Source: RGIG3528 sp045598045
GTDB taxonomy: Bacteria; Bacillota; Clostridia; Lachnospirales; Lachnospiraceae
Assembly (NCBI GenBank): GCA_045598045.1
Contig: JAZLLG010000066.1
Coordinates: 1 to 49,179, forward strand
Length of the DNA: 49,179 bases
Direction of reading: 5' to 3'
This document shows, piece after piece, positions 26,066-34,524 of this stretch. The position numbers and the translations under genes are program-made. Under the pieces are notes generated by a model that was given only the letters and a program-made list of their open reading frames with translations, was not told the DNA's origin and searched no databases. Numbering within the stretch: position 1 is the first letter of the stretch; each line of letters begins with the position of its first letter.

Positions 26066-27169
26066 ATGTTACGTTCATTTTATGAAAACAAAATGTATGG
26101 TCATTGGCGCAGCGGAGAAAAGGTAAACTATTCCGTCATCGAACGTGCTCCGCGAGCAGTTCCCAAGCCGGAAGGTCCGGGATTCTTCTTCCCTACCGAT
26201 TTTGAAGATGCTGATAAAATCCGTCTTTCGATATCACGTAAGGCCGAAGATGGTTTGGAAAAAACTGCCGATTTTGATATAAACCTCTTTGTTCCGAAGC
26301 AGGAAGACCGCTTTTTGCCGAATGGCAAGTGCCCGATTATCGTTTGTATGCACCCCATTTTCTGTAAAGATTATGCTCTTTCGAAAGGATATGCCCTTGT
26401 CTTTTTAAACCCGGGTTCGATAGCTTCCGATGACATCAACCATAATGGTGCTTTCTACGAACTGTATCCGTACACGGAAAAAACCGAAGAACAGACCGGC
26501 GACCTTATGGCATGGGCGTGGGGCGCTTCCAAAGTTCTCGATGCATTGGAAGCAGGTCTTGCAGACGAATACAAAATCGACTCAAACGGTGCGATTGTCA
26601 CCGGCGTATCACGCTATGGTAAGGCAACTGCAGTGTGCGGTGCCTTCGAGCAACGCTTTGCACTTACTGCTCCTGCTTGTTCGGGTGCAGGCGGCCTCGC
26701 TCTGTATTCATATGTTTCAGAAGGCATGACCTTTGACTTTACGGACATCGGCGGCCCCAAAGACTACACCTACACCAAAAACGAACCTCTCAGCTGCCTT
26801 CAGTCAGATGCGGAAAGAGGATGGTTCAATGACGCTTTTCTTGATTTCAAAGAACCCGGCGACATCAAACAGGATCAGGAAGGTCTCATTACCCTCGCCA
26901 TGGACCGCAATCGTTTTTACTTCGTTATTGCTTCATACATGAGCGAAGACTGGGTCAACGCTCCGGCAATGTGGGAGTGTTACAAGCGCGCCCTGAAAAC
27001 TTATGAAGAAAACGGTCTCAGAAACAATCTTGTCTGCCATTTCCATAAAGAAGGTCACGCAGTCATTGAAGAAGATTTGCAACTCCTCATTCCCTATTTC
27101 AACAAGATGCACTATGGACTTAACGAAGAAGTCGATTTTGAAAAGCTCCATAAAACAGTATTCAGATAA
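26066..27169 (+). CDS. CE15-like glucuronoyl esterase family alpha/beta hydrolase (cytoplasmic)
   Basis: This 367-residue protein has no signal peptide. The nucleophile motif VTGVSRYGKAT (Ser182) and the later EGHAVIEED (His331) match the alpha/beta-hydrolase CE15 family, whose known members cleave esters of glucuronic acid. In canonical CE15 enzymes the acid follows the serine in a PQESG-like motif; here the matching line is APACSGAGGLALYSY, without the Glu, so the acid must come from elsewhere, as in some bacterial members, or activity is altered. The position after a uronate-polymer locus suggests a role on uronic-acid esters, but substrate is unproven. AAAAAGGAG precedes the ATG, and a strong terminator follows the stop. 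Alternative: an esterase of another clade of the same fold. Confidence 0.68.
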   Translation: MLRSFYENKMYGHWRSGEKVNYSVIERAPRAVPKPEGPGFFFPTDFEDADKIRLSISRKAEDGLEKTADFDINLFVPKQEDRFLPNGKCPIIVCMHPIFCKDYALSKGYALVFLNPGSIASDDINHNGAFYELYPYTEKTEEQTGDLMAWAWGASKVLDALEAGLADEYKIDSNGAIVTGVSRYGKATAVCGAFEQRFALTAPACSGAGGLALYSYVSEGMTFDFTDIGGPKDYTYTKNEPLSCLQSDAERGWFNDAFLDFKEPGDIKQDQEGLITLAMDRNRFYFVIASYMSEDWVNAPAMWECYKRALKTYEENGLRNNLVCHFHKEGHAVIEEDLQLLIPYFNKMHYGLNEEVDFEKLHKTVFR

Positions 27170-27201
27170 AATACAGCCCGGCACTACGCCGGGCTGTATT
27201 T
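27169..27201. terminator. Bidirectional rho-independent terminator
   Basis: A perfect 14-bp stem, AAATACAGCCCGGC with GCCGGGCTGTATTT, surrounds the loop ACTAC between the esterase gene and the convergent lipoprotein gene. A- and T-tracts flank both sides, so it serves both strands. Confidence 0.9.
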
Positions 27202-27208
27202 ATCTCAT

Positions 27209-27700
27209 TTATCTTCTTCCTGCACAACCATATACAATATCGCAGAAGTCCTCAAACTGCACAGTGCTGTCCAAGCTTACAAGTGAATATCTGACATCCC
27301 CCTGTTTCCACTTTGCAAAGCATCCACCGGTCGCAAACCTTCCGGCGCCTTCAATCTCACCGGCGATGTCGAGTACTGTGTCCGCATAAATATATTCAGC
27401 ATACACACCTGTAAAATCGCCTTCTTCTTTTGAAGCGCGAAGCGAATATTTTGCTTCTCCTATATAGAACTGACATTCAGCAATCTGATTGCTGATTATG
27501 AAATAAGCTGCTTCCGTTGCTTCAGAAGGAATGACAAGCTTCATTCCGCACTGAGCTTCAACCGCATCCGCCGAATCATAAGATACCATCGGATTCGCAA
27601 CACCTGCAAGAGGCGTGGGATCCTCTGCTTTTTTACCGCATCCTGTCAGGCAAATCATTCCAAGAGCAACTGTTAAAACTAAAACTGTAATTTTCTTCAT
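27209..27700 (-). CDS. Small lipoprotein of unknown function
   Basis: This 163-residue protein has a lipoprotein signal peptide: MKKITVLVLTVALGMICLTGC, with lipobox LTGC and Cys21. The mature part contains SYDSADAVEAQCGMKLVIPS and a C-terminal half of beta-rich character (AAYFIISNQIAECQFYIGEA, YAEYIYADTVLDIAGEI). I do not recognise a named domain; DUF-type surface proteins of this look are common in Clostridia. It lies 10 bp after the C-anchored protein gene and is likely co-transcribed with it and with the TPM lipoprotein. GGTGAAAAA precedes the ATG. Confidence 0.7.
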   Translation of the reverse strand: MKKITVLVLTVALGMICLTGCGKKAEDPTPLAGVANPMVSYDSADAVEAQCGMKLVIPSEATEAAYFIISNQIAECQFYIGEAKYSLRASKEEGDFTGVYAEYIYADTVLDIAGEIEGAGRFATGGCFAKWKQGDVRYSLVSLDSTVQFEDFCDIVYGCAGRR

Positions 27701-27710
27701 TTTTTCACCA

Positions 27711-28526
27711 CTACTTTTCTTTTATTTTCTTTGCTATAATTACCGCACTTGCGCCTGCGGCAAGAACAAGCACTCCGACAACAATCCAAAGAGCCACGGA
27801 ATTGTTGTCTTTCTTTTCGTCAGCTATCTTCTTTGATGCAGATTCAAGCTCTGACGAATCGGGCTGTTTTGCAGGGTAAATTACTTCAATTTCAGGCACT
27901 TCATACTTTTTACATTCGGTTTTTTCAGGTGCTGAAGCATTTACCCAGAAATCACGCATTCCCATAACATAATTGAAGAAATACCATTCATTGCCTTCTT
28001 CATCTACGTATTGGGTGCTGCTGTGCACATCCTTGCACTCAAAAAGTCCATTGCATATTTCCGCTCCGGGATAAGCCCACATAACATAATTTTTCTCAAA
28101 GTTAATTACCTTATCTTCGTAAATAAGCTTGTCGGAATTGGCACTGATGAAATCATCGCAATCAAAGACTTTATAACATTCATCAAGTTTTAACCATCCG
28201 ATGTGTTCAACTCCGGTGTTCACGTCATAACTTGCATACAGCCCCCATCTTGCATCCTTATAGTTTATGGCATAATGGCTATATACCTTTTCTCCGTTAA
28301 CAATGGCTTGCGGATTATTTCCCACCTTGTCAGGAGACTCACACATAAGGACGTACCCTTCAGGGCTGTTGGCAACATAATTGCATTCAACACGATCGAC
28401 TTCTGCTGAATGAGCGTTGTAAAAGCGATCATTCGGTTCCCAAATGACGTCTGCAAAAGCATTTACGGGGTGTACCAAAAATATAACTGTGAGTACTGCC
28501 AGTATTGCAGCTGTTATTTTTTTCAT
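27711..28526 (-). CDS. Secreted protein with C-terminal membrane anchor, unknown function
   Basis: This 271-residue protein has an N-terminal signal peptide (MKKITAAILAVLTVIFLVHP, cleavage near NAFAD). The body has SH3-like or beta-barrel-like features (YVLMCESPDKVGN, ARWGLYASYDVNTGVEHIGW) and several cysteines. Near the C-terminus a charged stalk leads to one membrane segment (SVALWIVVGVLVLAAGASAV) and a short basic tail (KKIKEK), so the domain is displayed outside the cell. No family name is certain. AGGAGG lies 9 bases before the start. Confidence 0.7.
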   Translation of the reverse strand: MKKITAAILAVLTVIFLVHPVNAFADVIWEPNDRFYNAHSAEVDRVECNYVANSPEGYVLMCESPDKVGNNPQAIVNGEKVYSHYAINYKDARWGLYASYDVNTGVEHIGWLKLDECYKVFDCDDFISANSDKLIYEDKVINFEKNYVMWAYPGAEICNGLFECKDVHSSTQYVDEEGNEWYFFNYVMGMRDFWVNASAPEKTECKKYEVPEIEVIYPAKQPDSSELESASKKIADEKKDNNSVALWIVVGVLVLAAGASAVIIAKKIKEK

Positions 28527-28579
28527 TTATTTTTCCTCCTACACCTGTCAACACGCAAAAAATCACATCGCGTTTCATA

Positions 28580-29902
28580 TCATTCTGCAATATCCAACAT
28601 ACGACCGGTTTCGGAATAATAATCTATGGCTTCTTCAATACCCTCTGCAAAAATACGTGCCGCACGATATATTTCATCATTAAGAATTTCGTCGGCAATA
28701 GCCGTTTTAAGAGCATTACAATACTCATTTGTCATGCAGTAAGCAACTCGTCCAAAGGCGAAAAGCTGAAGGTTGCGGTTTTCCCCAAGGAAAAGTCCAA
28801 GACCTGCTATGCTCTTTTCGTCTCCTATTCCCATTTCGTTAAAATGGTACGTTTCGTTAATTTCTCTTTGGAAATCTTCTTCACTCATATTTGCATCAGC
28901 TACAAACATAATAACATCAACTTTTATGTCGTTACTGAGCTTGTCAAAGTACTTTTCAAGCTTGTCCTTCATTTCTGTATCAAGCTGGTTTTCAAAGTCG
29001 ATAACTCTGATAAAATCGCCTGCTTCCGCCTCAACCGGTGCCGGAGTAGGGAGTGCTTCATCAAATGCATTGAACTGTTTAAGCAAATCTTTTGCTTCGT
29101 TTTTACCGGACATCTTAAGAGTATACGTTGTCCTGTAACCTGTATCTCCTTCAGTCTTGATTATAAGCATTTGTGAAAAATGAATGTCATCAATGTCGTA
29201 GGAATATGTAACACAGTCACATTTCTTTTTCATAAGAGTGGCCGTCTCGACTTTTACTTCTATTTTCTGAGCTCCCTGCTTCTTGAGCTGCGTATTCAGG
29301 TATTTCTCATAGTCCTCAGCAATCTGTTTGTCCGTAACCTCTTTTGTTTCTTCCGTAAGGAACGTATAGGTTACCTGAACCTGGTCTATACCATTGGCCG
29401 CAGTAGCAATGAAACCAACAATGGAAAATCCGTCTTCTGCAAGTTTTTCCGGGTTTGATACCAGTTCATCGTAAAAATCTGCGTTAACTGTGTATTCATC
29501 CGTAATGTTGCAAGTGAACACCCAGTTCTTGGAAAGCGTATAAGACATTTTGAAAAGGTCACAGTAGTATGTATCTCCTACAATTGCACCCTTTGGAACA
29601 GGATGGTCAAAGCCTTTGTACTGCCTGATTTGCCCTTTTTCGCGAAGAGGAACGTGGAAATAATCATCTTCTTCGGCGTATTTATCTTTGCTGACAGTGG
29701 GCGTAACTTTCTTATCCGCGTCAAGTTCACTCGTTTTCATCGGTGTCGGTGTCGGAGTTGCGGTCGGCGCCAAAGTAACCGTCTTCTTCGTCGGGACAGG
29801 GCTCGGTGCTGAAGTTACGGGGGTATCATCTTTTAAAACACACGCAGCAAACAGTGCAACGATACAAATCGAAAGTATTGCCACTGTAACTTTTTTTATC
29901 AT
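28580..29902 (-). CDS. Lipoprotein with C-terminal TPM domain
   Basis: This 440-residue protein carries a lipobox (LFAAC, Cys21) and a Thr-Pro linker (APTATPTPTPMK). The central part is unassigned. The C-terminal ~135 residues (IRVIDFENQLDTEMKDKLEK, then DVIMFVADANMS, LGLFLGENRN and the final helix FAEGIEEAIDYYSE) fit the TPM fold (PF04536), found in membrane-associated phosphatase-like or maturation proteins. The target is unknown. It is preceded by AGGAGACACC and an extended -10 promoter and heads a likely three-gene operon of surface proteins. Confidence 0.75.
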   Translation of the reverse strand: MIKKVTVAILSICIVALFAACVLKDDTPVTSAPSPVPTKKTVTLAPTATPTPTPMKTSELDADKKVTPTVSKDKYAEEDDYFHVPLREKGQIRQYKGFDHPVPKGAIVGDTYYCDLFKMSYTLSKNWVFTCNITDEYTVNADFYDELVSNPEKLAEDGFSIVGFIATAANGIDQVQVTYTFLTEETKEVTDKQIAEDYEKYLNTQLKKQGAQKIEVKVETATLMKKKCDCVTYSYDIDDIHFSQMLIIKTEGDTGYRTTYTLKMSGKNEAKDLLKQFNAFDEALPTPAPVEAEAGDFIRVIDFENQLDTEMKDKLEKYFDKLSNDIKVDVIMFVADANMSEEDFQREINETYHFNEMGIGDEKSIAGLGLFLGENRNLQLFAFGRVAYCMTNEYCNALKTAIADEILNDEIYRAARIFAEGIEEAIDYYSETGRMLDIAE

Positions 29903-29944
29903 AAAGGTGTCTCCTTATCAGTTAATCGGGAAAGCATTTTTCTG

Positions 29945-29953
29945 ATTATAGCA
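29945..29953 (-). promoter_or_regulatory. Extended -10 promoter of the surface-protein operon
   Basis: On the minus strand TGCTATAAT is a perfect extended -10 about 45 bp before the start codon of the TPM lipoprotein. No clear -35 is seen. Confidence 0.55.
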
Positions 29954-30029
29954 TATTTAAAAGCAGTATGCGATTGCTACGCCTTTATTTCAGAAATGTT
30001 TAAGATATTTCAACTTCTCACAAACGTGT

Positions 30030-31466
30030 TTACAAATACTTCTCAATCTCTTCCGCAACAATCCGTCCGACCTTTTCAAAGCCTTCAGGTGTAAGATGTA
30101 TATGGTCAGGTCCTATAAGACTCAAATCAGCCTTAACAATCGGGAAAAGGTCATCCACCGGTATATTATGCCGTGCCGCAACCCTCTTTATAATCTCATT
30201 GTAAGCTTCTATATCACTTGAATCAGGGTTGTCCGTCGGCATAGTAGTGGCCATGACAATCTTTGCCTCGGGATAGAGTTTATTCAGAACCGCTACTGTC
30301 CGTTCAAGAGCAGATTCATACTCTTCCGGAAGCGAAAACGGGCGTCCTATATGATAATCATCTCCAAGATCCCAAAGACCGTTGTTCCAATGAATAACAT
30401 CCGGTGTCGGGAAACCGTTCATCCAGAATCTGAGAGAATTAAGCGTATATCCCGCCCATCTGCCATTCTCATTAGGGCCGCTGACTCCTGCTTTGCCATT
30501 AAGCAGTCTTCTGACTATCGGCTCATAACCCATTCTGAGTGAATCGCCGAGGAGAAGCACCTGTTTTCCTTCGCTTTCCTGCTTTTTAAGCTCATCTCTT
30601 CGGCTCTGCATGAAGTCGCGAACTTCCTTTGTTTCCTTTTCATCAAAGAAAAATCCGAGTTTTTCGGCCACATACTTTGCCAAATCGGCAAAGAAATCGT
30701 AAAAGATGAAAAGCCTGAACCACATATCGGGATATTCGCCGTTGGCAAAAATGGCAGTATATCTCTTTAACTCACCTTCGGACAGATAGTTTTTAAGATA
30801 CTTCGACTTAGAACCTGTAGTCACCTTAAAGTCATTGTCTATGCCGATTTTCCAGTTAATCATCTTCATAAACATGTCCATCATATACACTTCAGTCATT
30901 CTCTTAACATAGGGAAGTTGTTCTCTGCAAAGTCCTTTTGTGGCATAATTGCTGAGCCATCTGAATTCATTGCACGCATCAAAGTATTCTTTTTCCGTAG
31001 GCTTCTGAATAAAGAAAGCTTCTCCCGAAGAAATATCTTTCAGCACGTCAAATCCGTCTTTATTAACCAGCACCTTTCTTGGCTCGACAAAAAATTTCTG
31101 ATCCTCCATGTCAGTAATGTCAACAAGTGTCAGATCGATACGACTTCCGTCTTTGTATTGGGTAAGGAACGTAAATTTGGCTTTTCCGGAATAATCGTAG
31201 GGCTCTTCATACCAGTCATCCGGACACTGCATAATAAGAATTTCGCCAAATCTGTCCATATAATTTTTCTGTTTCGTAAATTCCCGTATATCCGAAACAA
31301 AGAATGTGACGTCAACATCCGAATATTTATCGTGCACCGCACTGTCCGTAACCGTCGAGCCTTCAAGCGTCACAGCTCTTATAAGTTCGTTCTCGGTTCC
31401 TTCCTTTATGACCTTATTAATTACGTCATTGTCAAATGAATATGTAGATAATCCGGCTTTGTTCAT
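30030..31466 (-). CDS. ANT(6)-like nucleotidyltransferase fused to SGNH hydrolase
   Basis: This 478-residue protein has two domains. Residues 1-~290 match streptomycin adenylyltransferase-type proteins (PF04439): TLEGSTVTDSAVHDKYSDVD with Asp50 and Asp52 of the metal pair, then RIDLTLVDI. From about 300 it is an SGNH/GDSL hydrolase: VLLLGDSLRMG (Ser309), WNNGLWDLGD, and the C-terminal GPDHIHLTPEG with Asp454 and His457. The hydrolase class usually removes acyl groups from sugars or lipids. The fusion is unusual; a small-molecule or glycan substrate handled by both domains is plausible but unproven, and a resistance role is not implied. GGGAGG precedes the ATG. The gene is monocistronic and diverges from ldhA. 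Confidence 0.82.
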   Translation of the reverse strand: MNKAGLSTYSFDNDVINKVIKEGTENELIRAVTLEGSTVTDSAVHDKYSDVDVTFFVSDIREFTKQKNYMDRFGEILIMQCPDDWYEEPYDYSGKAKFTFLTQYKDGSRIDLTLVDITDMEDQKFFVEPRKVLVNKDGFDVLKDISSGEAFFIQKPTEKEYFDACNEFRWLSNYATKGLCREQLPYVKRMTEVYMMDMFMKMINWKIGIDNDFKVTTGSKSKYLKNYLSEGELKRYTAIFANGEYPDMWFRLFIFYDFFADLAKYVAEKLGFFFDEKETKEVRDFMQSRRDELKKQESEGKQVLLLGDSLRMGYEPIVRRLLNGKAGVSGPNENGRWAGYTLNSLRFWMNGFPTPDVIHWNNGLWDLGDDYHIGRPFSLPEEYESALERTVAVLNKLYPEAKIVMATTMPTDNPDSSDIEAYNEIIKRVAARHNIPVDDLFPIVKADLSLIGPDHIHLTPEGFEKVGRIVAEEIEKYL

Positions 31467-31624
31467 CGTAAACCTCCCAAGCGCAATAATTAATTCTTTC
31501 TACAGTACATAGTAACGATTAACAAATCAAAAAACAAGTGATGATTGAATGATGAAACATATTATCCGTTCTGTAAATCTCCACACACTCCGCTTTTTTT
31601 ACATCCAATACGCGAATTTTTGTC

Positions 31625-31653
31625 TTTACAGTTGCCAACCTTGTTGCTATACT
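31625..31653 (+). promoter_or_regulatory. Sigma-A-type promoter of the D-lactate dehydrogenase gene
   Basis: TTTACA (31625-31630) and TATACT (31648-31653) are separated by 17 bp, about 33 bp before the start codon at 31686. Confidence 0.7.
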
Positions 31654-31685
31654 CCTGTAAACCTTATGAAAAGGAGGGTTTTATT

Positions 31686-32720
31686 ATGATTAAAGCAGCA
31701 ATGTTTGACACTAAGCCTTATGATAAAGACAGCTTCGCAGCGCAGAATGATAAAGAGATAAAGATTACTTATTTTGATACCAAACTCAACGAAAGCACGG
31801 TGGAGCTTGCAAAAGGTTTTGACTGTGTCATAGTATTTGTTAATGACGTCCTGTCTTCAGAAGTAATAGACAGGCTTTGTGAGTACGGAGTGAAGCTTAT
31901 AGCGCTTCGCTGCGCAGGTTTCAATAATGTTGACATTAAACGGGCGTACAAAAAAATTCATGTTGTACGTGTCCCGGCATATTCGCCGCAGGCGGTGGCA
32001 GAGCACGCCATGGCAATGCTTTTAACATCGGTACGGCGTATCCACAAAGCATACAATCGTACGCGGGAATTCAATTTTTCCATAAACGGGCTTGTTGGAT
32101 TTAATTTGCACGGCAAGACAGTCGGCGTCATCGGTACCGGTAAAATCGGCAAAGCATTCATAGATATATGTCGCGGTTTTGGTATGAAGATTATTGCATA
32201 TGACAAGTTCCCGATGGAAATCGAAGGTGTTGAATTCGTGGATCTTCAGACTCTTTTTGCCAAGAGCGACATCATCTCGCTTCATTGCCCGCTTACCGAT
32301 GAGAACTATCATCTCATAAATGCGCGAACCATCGACACCATGAAGGACGGCGTAATCATCATTAATACATCCCGAGGCGGACTTATCGATGCTGACGCAC
32401 TTCTTGACGGACTGAAATCCAAAAAAATAGGCGCCGCTTGTCTCGACGTCTATGAAGAAGAATCCGAATTGTTCTTTAATGACAAGTCCGGGCACATTCT
32501 CAGAGATGACACACTCGCGCGGCTTCTTTCGATGCCGAATGTCCTTCTCACGTCGCACCAGGCCTTTCTCACCGAAGAAGCGCTTGAAAACATAGCCGAC
32601 ACCACGCTCGACAATATATACAGCTTCTTTAAAGAGGACGGCGCAGCACCGAATGAAATATGCTATCACTGCGAGAACATCGGCAAATGCATAAATAAAC
32701 GAGCCGGCAAATGCTTCTAA
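31686..32720 (+). CDS. ldhA: D-lactate dehydrogenase (NAD-dependent), LdhA-like
   Basis: This protein has 344 residues from ATG 31686, placed by AAAAGGAGGG; longer in-frame readings upstream cross the promoter. It reduces pyruvate to D-lactate with NADH in fermentation. It closely follows E. coli LdhA: KLIALRCAGFNNVDIKRAY, VRVPAYSPQAVAEHAMAMLL, the NAD motif GKTVGVIGTGKIGKAF, SLHCPLTDENYHLI, catalytic Arg in INTSRGGLID, Glu in CLDVYEEESELFF, and His in LTSHQAFLTEEAL. It is about 15 residues longer than the E. coli protein because of a cysteine-rich tail (EICYHCENIGKC ... GKCF; four cysteines), which might bind metal. The gene has its own promoter and terminator. Confidence 0.93.
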   Translation: MIKAAMFDTKPYDKDSFAAQNDKEIKITYFDTKLNESTVELAKGFDCVIVFVNDVLSSEVIDRLCEYGVKLIALRCAGFNNVDIKRAYKKIHVVRVPAYSPQAVAEHAMAMLLTSVRRIHKAYNRTREFNFSINGLVGFNLHGKTVGVIGTGKIGKAFIDICRGFGMKIIAYDKFPMEIEGVEFVDLQTLFAKSDIISLHCPLTDENYHLINARTIDTMKDGVIIINTSRGGLIDADALLDGLKSKKIGAACLDVYEEESELFFNDKSGHILRDDTLARLLSMPNVLLTSHQAFLTEEALENIADTTLDNIYSFFKEDGAAPNEICYHCENIGKCINKRAGKCF

Positions 32721-32723
32721 AAC

Positions 32724-32752
32724 AAAATGCGGTCATATGGCCGCATTTTTTA
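32724..32752 (+). terminator. Rho-independent terminator after ldhA
   Basis: AAAATGCGG and CCGCATTTTTT enclose a short loop 3 bp after the ldhA stop. With A-tracts on the other side it can also serve the convergent ABC permease gene. Confidence 0.85.
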
Positions 32753-32769
32753 TGTTCAACCGTGGCTTA

Positions 32770-33561
32770 TTAAGCCGACAGATCCTTTTTTGTATACCTG
32801 ATTACCGCTATTAAAGCCGATACAATAATCACTGCAGCACCAATGGCAAATGCAATGAAGTTAATTTCATCACCCGCAAAAACATCCGTTGCATTAGCAT
32901 ATGAAAACGGTGAAATGACTCCGATTTTCTCAGCGTCTTTTGTAATTCTCGCCATAATATCCAAAAAGTACATTATGAGTGAAACACCTATGCCAAGGCC
33001 CATCCTGTTATGCCTGCCGGCAGCTGAAATTGCAAAGCATACAGCCGCAATTTCAATGTTCATCATAAGTTGCAGCAAGATAAATGTTGCGAGCTTTTCT
33101 GCAGGTATTTTTTCTCCAAGTATCACAAATCCTAAAATATAAAACCCGGTGCAGATGACGGTAAACGCCGCCATTTCCGTAAGAAGAGCCATCGCTTTGC
33201 AAATTATGACGCGTAATCTGGACAAAGGTAGTGTATAAGTAAACTCAGCGGTATGTCCGTCTTCTTCCTTAGACAAAATTATTATCGATATCGAGGCCGC
33301 AAACATACTGCTTCCCAGTGAGTGTATTGTCCCGATTTCCGTGGCAAAATATCCGGCCACCGTGGCGATACTGAGTTTGCTCATTCCGAACGCCTCTGAA
33401 AATGCACCCATGGAAGCAAAGTTTTCCGCCATTCCTTCCATGCTGCCTTTCATGCTGTCAAAAAGGAGCAAACAGACAAATCCCATTCCTCCGACCGCTA
33501 ACGTCCATATAAAAAGAGTTTTCAAGCCGGATTTCAACTCATATCCGAATATTGATTTCAT
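32770..33561 (-). CDS. ABC-2 type transporter permease
   Basis: This 263-residue protein has six predicted membrane segments, starting MKSIFGYELKSGLKTLFIWT and including ISIIILSKEEDGHTAEFTYT, the turn seen in ABC-2 permeases of the NatB/YhfC kind. It partners the ATPase encoded immediately upstream; the ATPase stop and this ATG share four bases (ATGA), so the two are coupled. Substrate is unknown; export of a peptide or lipid-like compound is common for this type. Confidence 0.85.
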   Translation of the reverse strand: MKSIFGYELKSGLKTLFIWTLAVGGMGFVCLLLFDSMKGSMEGMAENFASMGAFSEAFGMSKLSIATVAGYFATEIGTIHSLGSSMFAASISIIILSKEEDGHTAEFTYTLPLSRLRVIICKAMALLTEMAAFTVICTGFYILGFVILGEKIPAEKLATFILLQLMMNIEIAAVCFAISAAGRHNRMGLGIGVSLIMYFLDIMARITKDAEKIGVISPFSYANATDVFAGDEINFIAFAIGAAVIIVSALIAVIRYTKKDLSA

Positions 33562-34406
33562 TTTACAGCCTCCTTTTCTTCGGTATAATACTGCATAAAC
33601 ACTTCCTCAATGGAAGGTTCCTCAATAAGAATGTCTCCAATGTCATGCCCTTCCAGTTCTTTGTAGATAAGGTTCAGGTCTTTATCGTAAAGATAGTCGA
33701 GACGCTCTCCGTCCCGTATCATCTTAATTCTCTTCGTATGCCCTTTTATAAGGTTTTCTACGGTATCCGTCACAATCGGATGCCCATCCTTCATTATTGC
33801 CACTCTGTCGCAGAAATCTCTCACTTCAGACAAAACGTGGGTCGAAAAGAGGCAGGTTGTGCCGGAATCGACATGTTCCCTGATAAGTTCAAAAAAGGTC
33901 TGCTGCATCAAAGGGTCCAGTCCACTGGTTGGCTCATCAAGTATAAAAAGCTTCGGATTATGCTGCATTGCGCACACAATACTGACCTTTTTACGATTTC
34001 CGAGCGACAACTCCGATATCTTTCTGCCGGTATTCACTTTTAGCCGCTCACAAAGCATTTCTGCATGCTCCCTGCAGTCTTTTTTCCTGACGTCTGCGGC
34101 CAGTTTCAGCACTTCGCTGACCTTCATGTTCGGGTAAAACCATGCTTCCGACGGCATATATCCGACCTCCGATAATATCTCTTCAGATTCTTTGGCAGCG
34201 TTTTTTCCAAATACGGATATTTCCCCCTTCTCGTATTTTATAAGTCCCAGTACGGATCTGATTGTCGTGCTTTTTCCCGCACCGTTAGGCCCCAGAAAGC
34301 CGAATATCTCACCTTTGTATATGTCCAGCGAAACATCGGCAACACCTCTGTGTTTCCCATAGTTTTTTGTAAGATTCTTTATTTCGATGATTTTTTCGTT
34401 TTCCAT
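33558..34406 (-). CDS. ABC transporter ATP-binding protein
   Basis: This protein has 282 residues from ATG 34406, supported by GGAGAGCAAC; an ATG at 34433 has no site. Walker A is GFLGPNGAGKSTTIRS, the Q-loop is near YMPSEAWFYPNMK, the signature is ELSLGNRKKVSI (LSLGN in place of LSGGQ) and Walker B is LFILDEPTSGLDP, followed by the H-loop FSTHVLSE. The C-terminal extension (RIKMIRDGERLDYL to MQYYTEEKEAVK) is typical for ABC-2 exporters. It energises the permease encoded next. It lies downstream of an LytTR/DUF3021 pair, but a terminator stands between them. Confidence 0.9.
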   Translation of the reverse strand: MENEKIIEIKNLTKNYGKHRGVADVSLDIYKGEIFGFLGPNGAGKSTTIRSVLGLIKYEKGEISVFGKNAAKESEEILSEVGYMPSEAWFYPNMKVSEVLKLAADVRKKDCREHAEMLCERLKVNTGRKISELSLGNRKKVSIVCAMQHNPKLFILDEPTSGLDPLMQQTFFELIREHVDSGTTCLFSTHVLSEVRDFCDRVAIMKDGHPIVTDTVENLIKGHTKRIKMIRDGERLDYLYDKDLNLIYKELEGHDIGDILIEEPSIEEVFMQYYTEEKEAVK

Positions 34407-34480
34407 GTTGCTCTCCTTCCAACTAAGCCACATTGTTTACCGGCAATATCTTCAAGCACCTTTTTTATACCAACTAAAAT

Positions 34481-34507
34481 AAGCGGAAACAATACACGTT
34501 CCCGCTT
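34481..34507 (-). terminator. Terminator after the LytTR/DUF3021 operon
   Basis: AAGCGGGAAC and GTTTCCGCTT (one G-T pair) form a 10-bp stem with a 7-nt loop, followed by ATTTTAG on the minus strand. It separates the regulatory pair from the ABC genes. Confidence 0.65.
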
Positions 34508-34524
34508 GTTGCACTTTATGGCCT

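Noticed and set aside
25884..27208. Insertion sequence scar near the glycosyltransferase remnant
   Set aside because: No terminal inverted repeats, target duplications or transposase fragments were seen.
30030..31466. Aminoglycoside resistance gene
   Set aside because: The ANT(6)-like half is fused to an SGNH hydrolase and sits in no resistance or mobile context; a resistance role is not supported.
31545..31685. N-terminal extension of D-lactate dehydrogenase
   Set aside because: It overlaps the promoter and has no similarity; AAAAGGAGGG fixes the start at 31686.
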